Source: Ischnura elegans (taxonomy: Eukaryota > Arthropoda > Insecta > Odonata > Coenagrionidae). Taken from it: a stretch of 64,000 bases of DNA. The stretch covers positions 13,348,744 to 13,412,743 of the forward strand of contig NC_060248.1 in NCBI RefSeq assembly GCF_921293095.1, written 5' to 3'. The translations under genes and the position numbers were made by a program. This document shows positions 46,101-49,659 of this stretch, one piece after another (position 1 is the stretch's first letter; every line of letters begins with the position of its first letter). The notes under the pieces are model-generated. The model searched no databases. It was not told where the DNA came from and saw only the letters and a list, made by a program, of their open reading frames with translations.

Positions 46101-46819
46101 TCGTCTTGGAAAAAAGTTTCTTCGAATTTACTTCGTAAATTTAGCCCATATTTTGCTCTTCGCTCCCGCAAACATTTCCATCCTCACTCGCCTAACATAC
46201 TAAACCGGAAAGGGAGCGGGATACCCCATCCCACATGTATCTAGATGATTACAATGCTTGATCGTTGACGAGAGCGAGAAGAAAAATTGGGGTCTCTCGT
46301 GTTCTTTCATTTTACAGTTGACGTACTAGAAGCGTCCACGGTAGGTGGTAAAAGAGCCCAGAGGTCCCCGAAGCCGTCCGGATCTTTCGGCCTTGATTCC
46401 CGCCCACCCTGGCCTGTTCGCCCCTGATTCTATGCCATTTGATTTGGACGTGCATTAGAGAAAGCAAGCGAACACTCACAGTTGTCGCGGTCTCCGCCGA
46501 AGAGGGCGTGGAATCGTAGGAAGTCGGGTCGGCCGCCGAACGCGTTCGACAGGAGCACTTGCCGGATGAGCTGAGGGCCGCTGACGACGAGACAGGAGAC
46601 GGCGCCAAGGCGCAGGGCGTACACGGCGCCGTAGCGACGGGCGAGCGCCGAGAAGGCCTCGAAGGGCGTGTCGTGGCCCGCCAAGAGGGGCAGGCAGCCG
46701 ATCAGGGGCCAGGGACGGGGCCCAGGGGCCTCGGCTCCCTTGTCGCGGGCCCCGAGCAGCAAGGCGATGACGGCCAACGAGCACAGCACGAAGAAGAGCA
46801 GCAGGAAGAGGAAGTCCAT
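9834..46819 (-). CDS. spo: Cytochrome P450 CYP307-type (spook), whole gene, 3 exons
   Basis: Join of 46819-46480, 20218-19418 and 10186-9834 (- strand); 1494 nt, 497 residues plus TGA, usual microsomal P450 size. Both introns are phase 1 with GT-AG ends (26,261 and 9,231 bp). The product has an N-terminal signal anchor, a proline-rich hinge (PGPRPWP), the I-helix segment LEDFLGGHSAIGN near 299-311, ETLR (ExxR) near 359-362, PERF near 412-415 and the haem loop FGTGRRTCIG with Cys439. The wording INQGYAVDFLPWL and GGHSA in place of the usual acid-threonine motif is typical of CYP307 (spook, spookier, spookiest) as I know the family. Those enzymes act in the ER in the poorly defined 'Black Box' step from 7-dehydrocholesterol toward ketodiol in ecdysone synthesis. 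Which CYP307 paralogue this is cannot be told here. No frameshift or stop is seen. Confidence 0.93.
10440..10595 (+). pseudogene. LINE relic, 5' portion of an interrupted copy
   Basis: A broken frame reads AWTFWNHEKRVEAIQVLVWR and then IENVK, matching the late RT region of the LINE type seen at 5830-6395. It stops where the MITE at 10596 begins and resumes at 10846. Confidence 0.6.
10596..10845. mobile_element. hAT-type MITE inserted in a LINE relic
   Basis: Ends GAGGAGTGGATACAG and CTGTATCTGCCACTG are inverted. Flanking 8-mers TGTGAAAT (10588-10595) and GGTGAAAT (10846-10853) are a 7/8 target duplication. It contains a run of 13 G and matches 8545-8720 in reverse. Confidence 0.7.
10846..11000 (+). 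pseudogene. LINE relic, 3' portion of the interrupted copy
   Basis: Reads MDRKHNDKVHDMVDDERKLI and then GEGMLKTESEGRNR, which continues the reading of 10440-10595 once the MITE is removed. Compare VKCMDRKSND and MMDEERGLL in the copy at 5830-6395. Confidence 0.6.
11028..11670 (+). repeat. Left long terminal inverted repeat
   Basis: About 643 bp. Begins TAGGGCGG, has a GC-rich middle (near 11310-11440) and ends at GGGCTATAAAGGTGTGC, where similarity to the right arm stops. Contains a TATAAA (11652-11657) pointing inward. Confidence 0.8.
11707..12540 (+). pseudogene. Degraded ORF inside the long-TIR element
   Basis: Starts at an ATG just inside the left arm. Frame 1 reads MDLAVQQEVLKLTENANRP to KKEHNVPPNEEV and stops. 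A frame-shifted continuation reads MLRDQRTILKMMAARLSPKE. Later pieces include FRGECVMLVEETGSHFWVC and SKSYKICDSRF. The cysteine cluster (CDIFACKC) and these phrases look like one decayed protein, presumably the element's own. I cannot name its family. Confidence 0.5.
12612..12762. repeat. Inserted repeat with hammerhead-like hairpin
   Basis: Inverted ends GTAAACTCTTCTCGGGATTC and its complement (12715-12734) surround, on the - strand, TGATGATGAGCCCC, a hairpin, GGAGCTTGAAACG. The outer part (TTCCCGGCGAAT on the - strand) is also found at 47838. It interrupts the degraded ORF of the long-TIR element. Confidence 0.65.
12770..13373 (+). pseudogene. Remaining interior of the long-TIR element
   Basis: Broken open stretches, the longest reading MLDFNINFKDYSLMTYWRET to SERRGMTLI (12908-13144). 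Probably the 3' part of the decayed element protein; the family is not recognised. Confidence 0.4.
13374..14017 (-). repeat. Right long terminal inverted repeat
   Basis: Reverse complement of the left arm, with only isolated differences visible near its inner end (GCGAACTAT against GCTAACTTCG). Confidence 0.8.
14046..14235. mobile_element. hAT-type MITE (CAGGGCCGGATTTACC)
   Basis: Near-perfect 15-16-bp inverted ends CAGGGCCGGATTTACC and GGTAAATCCGGCCCTG (allowing one base), 190 bp, non-coding. The flanking 8-mers GCTGGAGT and GATGAAGT match at 6 of 8, consistent with an older insertion. Confidence 0.78.
14291..14432 (+). repeat. 5' LTR, 142 bp
   Basis: TGTGATGTATTACG to GATATACCACA. Contains a CCTGCCGCTTCACGGCAGG-like stem and AATAAA (14350-14355). 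Unusually short for a gypsy LTR. Confidence 0.93.
14434..14447 (+). promoter_or_regulatory. Primer-binding site
   Basis: TGGCGACGAGGATG, one base after the 5' LTR. It begins TGG as expected for pairing with a tRNA CCA end; the tRNA is not identified. The proposed Gag-Pol ATG (14445) overlaps its end. Confidence 0.75.
14445..18527 (+). CDS. Gag-Pol polyprotein of the Ty3/gypsy element
   Basis: 1360 residues in one frame, without the usual gag/pol frameshift. In order: Gag with a retrotransposon-capsid-like region (about 10-200); two CCHC zinc knuckles (CFCCGRRGHSRMEC at 238, then CDRCQRVGHLKAMC); an aspartic protease (DTG at 353-355); reverse transcriptase with the catalytic QDD (Asp633); RNase H (first Asp about 780); integrase with an HHCC zinc finger (HASH to CTAC), D1061, D1115 and E1151 (35 residues apart), and a C-terminal DNA-binding module. 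The frame is open upstream through the LTR, but the ATG at 14445 is the first after it; Met at 14457 is an alternative. Sequence style suggests the mag-type clade. No envelope gene is present. Confidence 0.93.
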   Translation: MPALMEKFIAEEEGWDSYEERMEQYFIVNDLVGDTHEEKKKAVLLSSVGKAAYAVLRNLCEPKRPADITYRGLCDLLRQHFCPKASVIAQSHQFHKTVQGKTDSVRDFAAELRRVSRGCNYGAFLDRALRDQFILGLRDREIVRALYLESEDLAFERAVEIASSREGASRNAEACNLFAPSEEVAAVGVHFVDRDNSTGVGEEHEEDVFRVTTQGKGRRPAGPPRSAASSGGNAAMVCFCCGRRGHSRMECRFRRARCDRCQRVGHLKAMCKQGHLGEYEKRVFHSEISEGCMEGYEREEKGVGISDLEVSSVRGESYGEEFPSLFNINSALGDAPFKVAILVEGVKLDMEIDTGSAISAISEGCYQKYFSELPLQRTAIRLKSYSNNLIKPGGTIGVKVRHKSRVYELSLFVVKNGGPPIMGRDWLKILRVTIPVMHLGVRDPKLERVLEKFTALWEGELGTFNKGEVALILKPEAKPVYCPPRALAFALRNKVDEELDRLVRVGILHPVDFSAWATPIVPVAKNDGSVRICGDFKITLNPNLQIERYPLPRVDEIFAKLEGGEKFSTIDLAQAFQQLTLDEGSQELCTINTHRGLFRYCRLPFGVASAPAIFQRIMDQVMQGLKGAASFQDDIIVTGRNDKEHLENLDRVLNKLCGLGFKVNRGKCRFMEMSVEYLGHKIDREGLHPTISKVEAITKCPPPRNVSQLRAFLGLIEYYSKFLPNLATRLAPLHELLRKESKWDWSEKCEEAFQSVKTSIASAGVLAHYNPSLPIILECDASPYGLGAVLIQRYTNGLECPIAFASRSLSKAETNYAQIDREALAIIFGVKKFTQYLYGRKFTLRTDHKPLLYILGEKKGIPQMAANRLQRWAIILQGYDFQIKYIKATENRVADGLSRLPLREEKVEIKEFSYIELGEREFLPVTVKRVRQESQRDPLLAKVLDYCMFGWPVKGEENVKPYFNRKMELSVEQGCLMWGNRVVIPEKLRPIILNELHASHQGIVKMKSVARSYVWWPKLDEDLEALARACTACAENKPLPNKAPLKCWERPDKPWVRLHIDLAGPFMSKVFLVVVDSSTKWPEVFQLSNSSSEEILGHLRALFATFGLPEEIVSDNGTPFTSWEFQNFCSMNGIRHRFSPPYHPATNGAAENLVKCFKSKIKTLVNSNVPLHIALQRFLFDCRISPHSTTGEPPSLLMFGRVLRSRLSLLKPSINQTVTTKQEHQKRSHGTSTQLRTFNVGDKVWATAYTRGGARQWKETTVVSVLGSRNYRVETKDGSVWHRHIDQLREVGTGVIGRAEETQVSSEMKSELIVPGKATAMSCSRSGSSEPVGYWQTGLGKGCDNVGSVQNDSIKKTGGG
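18763..18775 (+). promoter_or_regulatory. Polypurine tract
   Basis: GGGAAGGGAGGAG directly before the 3' LTR, the expected primer for plus-strand synthesis. Confidence 0.85.
18776..18917 (+). repeat. 3' LTR, 142 bp
   Basis: Appears base-for-base equal to the 5' LTR. AATAAA at 18835-18840. Confidence 0.93.
19182..19401. mobile_element. hAT-like insertion beside the spook exon 2 donor
   Basis: Begins CAGTGGCGTAGCCAGGGGGG and ends CCCCCCGAACGAAATTCCTGG. Exact 8-bp duplication GCAGAGGG at 19174-19181 and 19402-19409. The right end looks shorter than the left. Only 8 bp separate the duplication from the last base of exon 2 (19418). Confidence 0.8.
19418..20218 (-). CDS. spo: spook exon 2 (central P450 fold)
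   Basis: Starts after a CCACAG acceptor (20219-20220) with two bases completing Ser114, giving SLALCDWSDLQ, a start typical of the CYP307 C-helix region. It runs through INQGYAVDFLPWL, the I helix GGHSA (about 303-307), ExxR (359-362) and SSPIVPHVATEDT, and stops one base into Gly381 at a GTTAGT donor (19417-19412). Very GC-rich compared with the surrounding AT-rich intron. A TAG follows at once in the unspliced frame, so splicing here is required. Confidence 0.93.
20219..21190 (-). other. spook intron 1, distal part, no feature seen
   Basis: AT-rich intron sequence next to exon 2; no repeat or exon recognised. Confidence 0.4.
21190..21420. repeat. Left arm of a distant inverted repeat
   Basis: GTGACGTCACAAGGCAGTAG at 21380-21399 is the exact reverse complement of 23497-23516. 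AATAGGGAAGTACACTA near 21200 pairs with similar sequence near 23690. Probably two copies of one dispersed repeat in opposite orientation. Confidence 0.55.
21421..23400. other. spook intron 1, mostly unassigned
   Basis: Holds a possible tRNA-derived SINE (about 22140-22260: GGTTGGGGTAGTGGTAGC as A-box side, GGGTTCAAGACT as B-box side) and, near 22878, GTCACCAGTGGAGTA, which recurs inverted at 23479-23493. Nothing else recognised. Confidence 0.35.
23400..23700. repeat. Right arm of the distant inverted repeat
   Basis: Inverse partner of 21190-21420. Includes TGACGTCA (a perfect cAMP-response element) and the short shared piece with 22878. Confidence 0.55.
23701..25590. other. spook intron 1, no gene seen
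   Basis: AT-rich. CAGTGTCGTAGCTAGGAATTT near 24057 resembles the end of a hAT-type MITE without a visible partner end. No exon recognised. Confidence 0.35.
25590..25748 (-). repeat. tRNA-derived SINE, - strand copy
   Basis: On the - strand, TCTGCGCAGTGGCACGCGAAG (A-box side) then GGTCTGTGGTTCGATTC (B box) and a tail beginning TTTCTAATGGCAAATCATG. The same pieces occur on the + strand at 26085-26200. Confidence 0.65.
25749..26042. mobile_element. hAT-type MITE (CAGTGGCGCAGCGAGGG family)
   Basis: Starts CAGTGGCGCAGCGAGGG, has C-runs near both ends, and matches 30828-31137 in reverse complement. Flanking 8-mers CAGACCAC and AAGACCAC match at 7 of 8. The far end is shortened compared with the other copy. 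Confidence 0.65.
26085..26230 (+). repeat. tRNA-derived SINE, + strand copy
   Basis: GACGCAGTGGCCCGGAAAGCC and then GGTCTGTGATTCGATTCCC, followed by TTTCTAATGGCAATTCATGTG as in the - strand copy at 25590-25748. Confidence 0.65.
26346..26660. repeat. Dispersed repeat (CCTGAATCACCCGGTCATTTT type)
   Basis: Shares the end CCTGAATCAC(G/C)CGGTCATTTT and pieces such as GATAGCTCCAGCGAT with the repeats at 36690-36935 and 40440-41535. Boundaries uncertain. Confidence 0.4.
26660..26840 (-). repeat. tRNA-derived SINE
   Basis: On the - strand: CGGTGGCGGCGGGGTGAAG, CGCCTGCC, then GGTCGCGGGTTCGAGTCCCA (a clear B box), followed by a non-tRNA body. The head does not fold into a normal functional tRNA. Similar heads occur at 42420, 51660 and 51930. 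Confidence 0.7.
26912..27379. mobile_element. hAT-type MITE, 468 bp
   Basis: Starts CAGAGCCGGCCTTAGGGC and ends GCTAGCGCCGTCACTG. An exact 8-bp duplication ATTTTCTG flanks it (26904-26911, 27380-27387). GC-rich ends around an AT-rich interior; no coding capacity. Confidence 0.85.
27508..27538. repeat. Dispersed repeat, left piece, split by a MITE
   Basis: GGCGTTACAATCGCTGTTATTGG resembles 36703-36745. The matching remainder lies at 28208-28385, past the MITE at 27539. Confidence 0.5.
27539..28207 (-). mobile_element. 665-bp MITE family, copy A (reverse orientation)
   Basis: Ends AATAGGGTGGTTTCCT and the complement of AATAGGGTAGTTACC. The whole body matches copies B, C, D, F and G in reverse complement. 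It contains CACGTGACGTCA on the - strand (28014-28025). Non-coding, apart from short chance frames. Confidence 0.88.
28208..28385. repeat. Dispersed repeat, right piece, split by copy A
   Basis: GGATTTCCATCCCTGGAGCC, then AAATGATCGTGTGAAACGGTC, closely matching 36817-36870. Confidence 0.6.
28386..29393. other. spook intron 1, no gene seen
   Basis: 28625-28875 resembles 31385-31610 (GAGGCGAG, then GCGCTACATTCGATCAGAAGC, ATCTTC, GTTTTGCAA), so it is an old dispersed repeat. The rest is unassigned. Confidence 0.4.
29394..30062 (+). mobile_element. 665-bp MITE family, copy B
   Basis: AATAGGGTAGTTTCCTTCA to GGAAACCACCCTATT. CACGTGACGTCAC at 29575-29587. Differs from the other copies mainly around 29785-29900. 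Confidence 0.88.
30380..30673. mobile_element. hAT-like MITE fragment (CAGGGGCGTAATCAGG)
   Basis: Left end CAGGGGCGTAATCAGG; the right end TATGCCACTTTG is its rough complement. Flanking 8-mers do not match, so boundaries or type are tentative. Confidence 0.45.
30828..31137. mobile_element. hAT-type MITE (CAGGGGCGCAGCCAGG)
   Basis: Ends CAGGGGCGCAGCCAGG and CTACGCTGCGCCACTG are inverted; flanking 8-mers TCCTCTCC and TCCTCTTC match at 7 of 8. G-run and C-run ends surround an AT-rich middle. Same family as 25749-26042 and the host of MITE copy D. Confidence 0.78.
31385..32050 (+). pseudogene. LINE 3' end relic (RT C terminus and UTR)
   Basis: Reads WESLQECRAKYRLNLLRKFG, then ILRLPMHYGRRY with stops, a signature shared with relics at 45715, 49660, 56860 and 57688. 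The tail near 31975-32040 (GACTGTGTGGTGTGCATG) matches the 3' UTR of those copies. Confidence 0.68.
32050..32635. other. spook intron 1, no gene seen
   Basis: AT-rich; a short LINE-tail-like GAGGTGGCTCGCGGGGTATTATG near 32473. Nothing else recognised. Confidence 0.4.
32636..33301 (+). mobile_element. 665-bp MITE family, copy C
   Basis: AATAGGGTAGTTTCCTTCA to AAATCACCCTATT. CACGTGACGTCAC at 32817-32829 and a second TGACGTCAC near 33110. Confidence 0.88.
33302..33784. other. spook intron 1 with one hairpin
   Basis: Inverted arms 33521-33547 and 33569-33596 (ATAATCGCCTATGGA against TCCATAGGCGATGATTA) form a roughly 25-bp stem. GTATTGCATAACACCAAGGCGC near 33321 recurs at 34366 and 42711, a dispersed repeat end. 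Confidence 0.5.
33785..34230 (-). pseudogene. LINE C-terminal relic, - strand
   Basis: On the - strand: RRRKINRLCALFRTLKWDKAW, then GELRKKIEYPSYIGRHDHQY and LNRTITEWNRLPTELFKPDP, the RT C-terminal pattern (R-T-I-x-x-W-N-x-L-P). A short AT-rich tail follows. Truncated at its 5' side. Confidence 0.72.
34231..35149. other. spook intron 1, no gene seen
   Basis: Contains the ATATCACCAAGGCGC dispersed end at 34366. No exon or inverted ends recognised. Confidence 0.4.
35150..36250. repeat. Long inverted-repeat element split by a MITE
   Basis: The left arm 35150-35327 is matched in reverse complement by 35598-35644 joined to 36134-36250 (for example GTGCAGAATAAAAAACTGC, AATATAAGAACGCGAGTAC, CCATCGTCAAGTAAATAC). 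The spacer is about 270 bp. The interruption in the right arm is exactly the MITE at 35645-36125. Confidence 0.75.
35645..36125. mobile_element. hAT-type MITE inside an inverted-repeat arm
   Basis: Ends TAGAGATACGTGAAAAT and ATTTTCACGCATCTCTA; exact 8-bp duplication CTCATTAG at 35637-35644 and 36126-36133. 481 bp, AT-rich, non-coding. Confidence 0.85.
36251..36689. other. spook intron 1, no gene seen
   Basis: AT-rich intron sequence; no repeat or exon recognised. Confidence 0.4.
36690..36935. repeat. Dispersed repeat, uninterrupted copy
   Basis: Includes GCATTACAATCGCTCAAAGC, GGATTTCCATCCCTGGAGCC and the end GCGTGATTCAGGTTTTA. It is the intact counterpart of the copies split by MITEs A and F. 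Confidence 0.6.
37235..37490. repeat. Dispersed repeat, copy 1
   Basis: TTTCCTCATAAGAGCGAATACA, then AATATTACACCGAAGTTAAA, closely similar to 52683-52935 in the same orientation. Confidence 0.6.
37491..38226. other. spook intron 1, no gene seen
   Basis: No recognisable exon or repeat ends; a perfect TGACGTCA at 37893-37900. Confidence 0.4.
38227..39143. mobile_element. hAT-type MITE hosting 665-bp MITE copy D
   Basis: CAGGGGTGCAGCTAGG (38227-38242) continues after copy D as CTAGGGGGGTTTTCAGGC (38913 on) and matches 30828-31137 throughout (GCGGGAGGTGCG, AATCCTTACACTATTCTATAAG). Confidence 0.72.
38243..38908 (+). mobile_element. 665-bp MITE family, copy D
   Basis: AATAGGGTAGTTTCCTTCA to AGGAAACCCCCCTATT, inserted in the hAT-type MITE. 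CACGTGACGTCAC at 38424-38436. Confidence 0.88.
39144..39487. other. spook intron 1, no gene seen
   Basis: AT-rich; nothing recognised. Confidence 0.4.
39488..39724 (+). mobile_element. 665-bp MITE family, fragment E
   Basis: Internal third of the element only (TTTATCCTCATTTGAAAACG to CTTATTTAAGCCAA), both ends missing. CACGTGACGTCAC at 39537-39549. Confidence 0.82.
39725..40439. other. spook intron 1, AT-rich palindromic stretch
   Basis: CAGTGGTGGATTAAGGAGG near 39893 resembles a hAT-type MITE start. It is followed by TTTAAAT-rich self-complementary sequence (about 39930-40035). No partner end fixed. Confidence 0.4.
40440..40699. repeat. Dispersed repeat, left piece, split by copy F
   Basis: GAGCGATAGCTCCAGGGAACGG and related pieces of the CCTGAATCAC repeat, ending at the MITE and resuming at 41369-41535. 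Confidence 0.5.
40700..41368 (+). mobile_element. 665-bp MITE family, copy F
   Basis: AATAGAGTAGTTTCCTTCA to GGAAACCACCCTATT. Its E-box is mutated (CATGTGACGTCAC at 40881-40893) while the CRE remains. Confidence 0.88.
41369..41535. repeat. Dispersed repeat, right piece, split by copy F
   Basis: Ends CATGATCGTGTTATTCTGG, the counterpart of GCGTGATTCAGG at 36915. Confidence 0.5.
41536..42419. other. spook intron 1, no gene seen
   Basis: Contains an A-rich stretch near 41990-42030. Open frames on the - strand here have no recognisable content. Confidence 0.35.
42420..42535 (-). repeat. tRNA-derived SINE head
   Basis: On the - strand, CATTGGTGACACAATCC and then GTCGAGAGCTCGAGTCCCGC, a B-box-like end; diverged from the other heads. 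Confidence 0.5.
42713..43060. repeat. Dispersed repeat, inverse partner of 48370-48690
   Basis: TATTATTTCGACGGTGTG, then TTTGCAGGAG and AAGTGTATCCGGCTC, recur in reverse complement at 48530-48630. Boundaries approximate. Confidence 0.6.
43480..43930 (-). pseudogene. Diverged LINE RT relic
   Basis: A broken - strand reading shows KVKEQYYYSLVRSHLKYILR, comparable to the YxxLVRPHLEYA motif after the RT core, with many stops. Confidence 0.5.
43931..45229. other. spook intron 1, no gene seen
   Basis: AT-rich intron sequence with no recognised repeat ends or exons. Confidence 0.4.
45230..45462 (+). repeat. LINE 3' tail copy
   Basis: Ends CCTAGAGGTGGCTCGCAGGG and TATTATGTAGATG, the common 3' end also seen at 58320 (+ strand) and, reversed, at 50492, 56868 and 60600. 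Confidence 0.6.
45715..46185 (-). pseudogene. LINE 3' end relic, - strand
   Basis: Reads RERRAKYGLNLRSKFEETFF, then DDVENIPRLPPYYGRHDHEK and FSTRSIKDSNDVSINKINGV, the best-preserved C terminus of this LINE family here. The 3' UTR runs down to about 45700. Just downstream of spook exon 1 inside intron 1. Confidence 0.72.
46480..46819 (-). CDS. spo: spook exon 1 (membrane anchor and N-terminal part)
   Basis: Encodes residues 1-113 and the first base of codon 114. The start is the ATG at 46819-46817, in strong Kozak context (GCCATGG), because it begins directly with a hydrophobic anchor (MDFLFLLLFFVLCSLAVIAL) followed by the proline hinge. The same frame stays open upstream to 47143, but that stretch is Arg- and Gly-rich and not P450-like, so I treat it as 5' UTR. 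The exon ends in GGDRDN at a GTGAGT donor (46479-46474). Confidence 0.92.
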
Positions 46820-47250
46820 GGCGAAGAGAGTCCAAACGCAGCGAGAGGCCACCGTCGACTGACCGACGGTCGGCGTGGCTTTCCCGCCCCACCCCCTCCC
46901 TTCCCGACGACCCCCTGAAAGGGTTGGAGGGGAGGCGAGGAAGAATGCACGCCGGCAAAATATCCACTCGCAGAAACACTCTAAAGGCCTCAAGAAAATG
47001 AGCAACTCGTCCAGAGTTCGTTTCCGAAATATTTTCCGAAGCGAGACATTTTTGCCTGCCTGCGCCTCGCCGCCATATTTCGTAGGAAAAAAGTCTATTT
47101 CGACTCGAAGACCTATTGAATGCTGTCGGAATTGCATCGGCATATTTGTTGACCGCCTAGGCGCAGGAAATCAGAGTGAGAGAAGAACGGCCTCGTTTTT
47201 CTGCTGATCCCATTTACCAAACCTAGTTCATTCGCTCATTTGCGAATTCA
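46820..47250 (-). other. spook 5' flank / 5' UTR region
   Basis: GC-rich sequence directly upstream of the start codon; the start frame stays open to 47143. No clear TATA box or initiator can be defined from sequence alone, so the transcription start is unknown. Confidence 0.4.
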
Positions 47251-47449
47251 TGAGCTCAACTCCAATCGATGTAAATGACGAAAATAATGGTCTTCGCCAT
47301 GTCAAGCTGGCTTCCTATGCCAAAGTGGCCCTTGAACGAAAAATGTCAGCTGATAAAGGAAGGGTTAAGTGGAATTTGTAGTCAAAATATTAAAAGGGAA
47401 AATGAAGTATCATCGTTTGTTATAGGGAGAGAGAGGCCAATCACATCAA

Positions 47450-47650
47450 CTGACGTAATTGTTTATTGGCGCCACGCACGACCGCGACCACCGAGGACAG
47501 GAGGCGAATTGACTGCGTCGTCATTGGAAGTGCAGAGGCTGCTGTTTCGTCCCCGGCTGCTGCGTAAGTGGACTGAGCGAGTGCGGGCGGACGGAAGCGT
47601 TTGTTTCCACGGCGCTCTTCCGCCGCTGCCCATGCACTCGCCATGACAAT
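47450..47650. other. GC-rich stretch upstream of spook
   Basis: CpG-dense 200 bp in AT-rich surroundings, open on the - strand for 67 codons (47644-47441) with no recognised domain. It could be part of the spook promoter or an upstream non-coding exon. Confidence 0.35.
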
Positions 47651-47834
47651 CCTCTTTTCGCTGTGGAGACGTTAGAATTGTCACCCGGGCGACGAGGATT
47701 AAAATCACAGGTTATAATTATGGCGTCGTGACTGGTTGAGTGACTCACGTAAGCTTCATCTTATGTTACTCCCATCGGCCCAAGAACTTCTCTTGATGGT
47801 GGATTAAAAACTGAGGTAAATTGATGGATTTGGT

Positions 47835-48012
47835 GCCTTCCCGGCGAATATTACTGAAAGTCTTCTCGGGAAATCTGCCGCGTCAAAATGCCCAACATTT
47901 CAATGGCCTGCCAACGTTTCGATTCGCCCCGAAGACGATGGCAGAGAAGGCTATCGAAACGTCGGCAGCATTGGCCAATTGACCCGGGTGATTACCCGAG
48001 AAGACTTCATCA
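47835..48012. repeat. Repeat with hammerhead-like hairpin
   Basis: TTCCCGGCGAATATTACTG, AGTCTTCTCGGG, then a centre with GACGATGGC, hairpin and CGAAACGTCGG, ending CCCGAGAAGACTT. Same architecture as 12612-12762 in the opposite orientation. Confidence 0.65.
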
Positions 48013-48369
48013 ACTGAAATAAATCGGTGATGTGGTGCATGTGGTGAAGGTTATTCGAGGGTTACACGAGGTGTATTCAGAAAGACAGAGAGCCTAATTA
48101 TTATGGTAGAAACGATCGCAAGGATGATATTAGAGAAAAATATACATTTGACACATTTTTCCGCTTACAATAAATGACCATAATATTTGCGATGTTTTAG
48201 ATCTAGGACAGCTTGACTGCGACAGCTTGACTAGGACTAGGTTAAATAGGCTCTTCATGCGTAGTTAATAATTTACTATAATTGTCAATGCATGAATCAC
48301 ATACTACGCTAACTTTTCGTTTATCTATTACTAACTAGTAGTTTTATTAACCCCGTACCACACACCCTG
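48013..48369. other. Upstream intergenic, no gene seen
   Basis: Nothing recognised. Confidence 0.4.
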
Positions 48370-48690
48370 GTGGTGGCCTTCACGATACCTCGCTGATGTA
48401 GAAGAAGATGAGATGACCTCGCACTCCTCACTAACGATTAGATTCGACAACAATCGAATTCGTATTAATGGAGGCCGCTGCTCATTTGTTGAGAGTTTTC
48501 ACAATAAATAATAACTTGAGCCGGATACACTTTAACGTGATTTTCGATTAGAGAAGGAAGAACCTGCCTCTGGAAACTTCTTCTGCAAAAACCACACCGT
48601 CGAAATAATACCCACCGTTCCTCCTGGGTCGCTGTTGATTGGGAGCAAGTATCGATTAAGGTGGTTGTTTTGGGAACGGGGTAACCTTCA
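48370..48690. repeat. Dispersed repeat, inverse partner of 42713-43060
   Basis: See the shared pieces GAGCCGGATACACTT and CACACCGTCGAAATAATA (complements of 42833-42915). Confidence 0.6.
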
Positions 48691-48852
48691 CGGTATCTCG
48701 TGGATGTAGATGTCGTACAATTTGGACGACTCCAGTGACAGCCGCTCCACCATCTTGCCAATATTCTCTCTCTCTCTGTCATCATTCGCAAGAGATGGAT
48801 GAACCATTAAGGAAACGTATTGGACGATGAGGGTACACATTTACACTAAAGA

Positions 48853-49512
48853 AATAGGGTAGTTTCCTTCATCTAAGAAAACGAAAGGCATTTTTTGCGA
48901 TTCGTTACCCACCATTAGTGTATTCATAATATACAAATTATTATTATAATAATTATACAAAATATTTAGACGAATGGCAATGGTCAATTTTATCCTCATT
49001 TGAAAAAGGCCAGATTGGCGCCATTGCGATGCCACTCCACGTGACGTCACAGGGACCTAGTTTCTTAGGAGTTTTACATCGTCTGAGATTACAAATGCAT
49101 GCATGAGGCACAGAGCTCCAGAAAACATGTCTTAATAATCACCTATTAAAACTGGCTAAGGTCGGAAAGTTTCCTTCGTTTGATAAGGCATTAATAATCC
49201 TTAATTAAGCCAAGCGCTACCAGCTAGCATGGTACTCTGCTACCTGCTAGCATCCTGCGTCTTATTAGCGCTCAAAGCCTCGCCCCAAGGTCACTTCACT
49301 TGCGGCAGCGGGAACCAGAACGATGTCACACGGAGTTTTCCCAGCATTCATTCTTAGCCGTCGCGTTTTCGCGCGCTTGAAAATTTTCACTTTTCATTAA
49401 ATCGCGAAAAATAGATATCGTCATTTAAAAATCTAAAAGCGTGAAATGCGTACTCCAGCAGTAATAATCTTTTTGATTTAGGCAATAAAAAATAATAGGA
49501 AACCACCCTATT
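48853..49512 (+). mobile_element. 665-bp MITE family, copy G
   Basis: AATAGGGTAGTTTCCTTCA to GGAAACCACCCTATT. CACGTGACGTCAC at 49038-49050. The only full copy outside spook intron 1, about 2 kb upstream of the start codon. Confidence 0.88.
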
Positions 49513-49659
49513 GTACTAATATTTAAGGATGTGCAGAGATCAGTGGGATGCCATGTGAACTAGCTAACCCAAAATTAGGAATGAGGAGAGCTGGATTGGG
49601 AGGGAAGGTGGAGGAGGCTAAGTGCAGTGTTTCCAATGTAAAAAGTGAGACGTTTCCAA

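Noticed and set aside
46430-47143. A 237-residue protein on the - strand as the full first exon of spook
   Set aside because: Its first 108 residues are not P450-like, and its last residues (CECSLAFSNA...) read through the GTGAGT donor into the intron.
27539-49512. CRISPR-like or tandem array from the repeated GC and TGACGTCA words
   Set aside because: The repeats are dispersed 665-bp elements with inverted ends, in both orientations and at irregular spacing.
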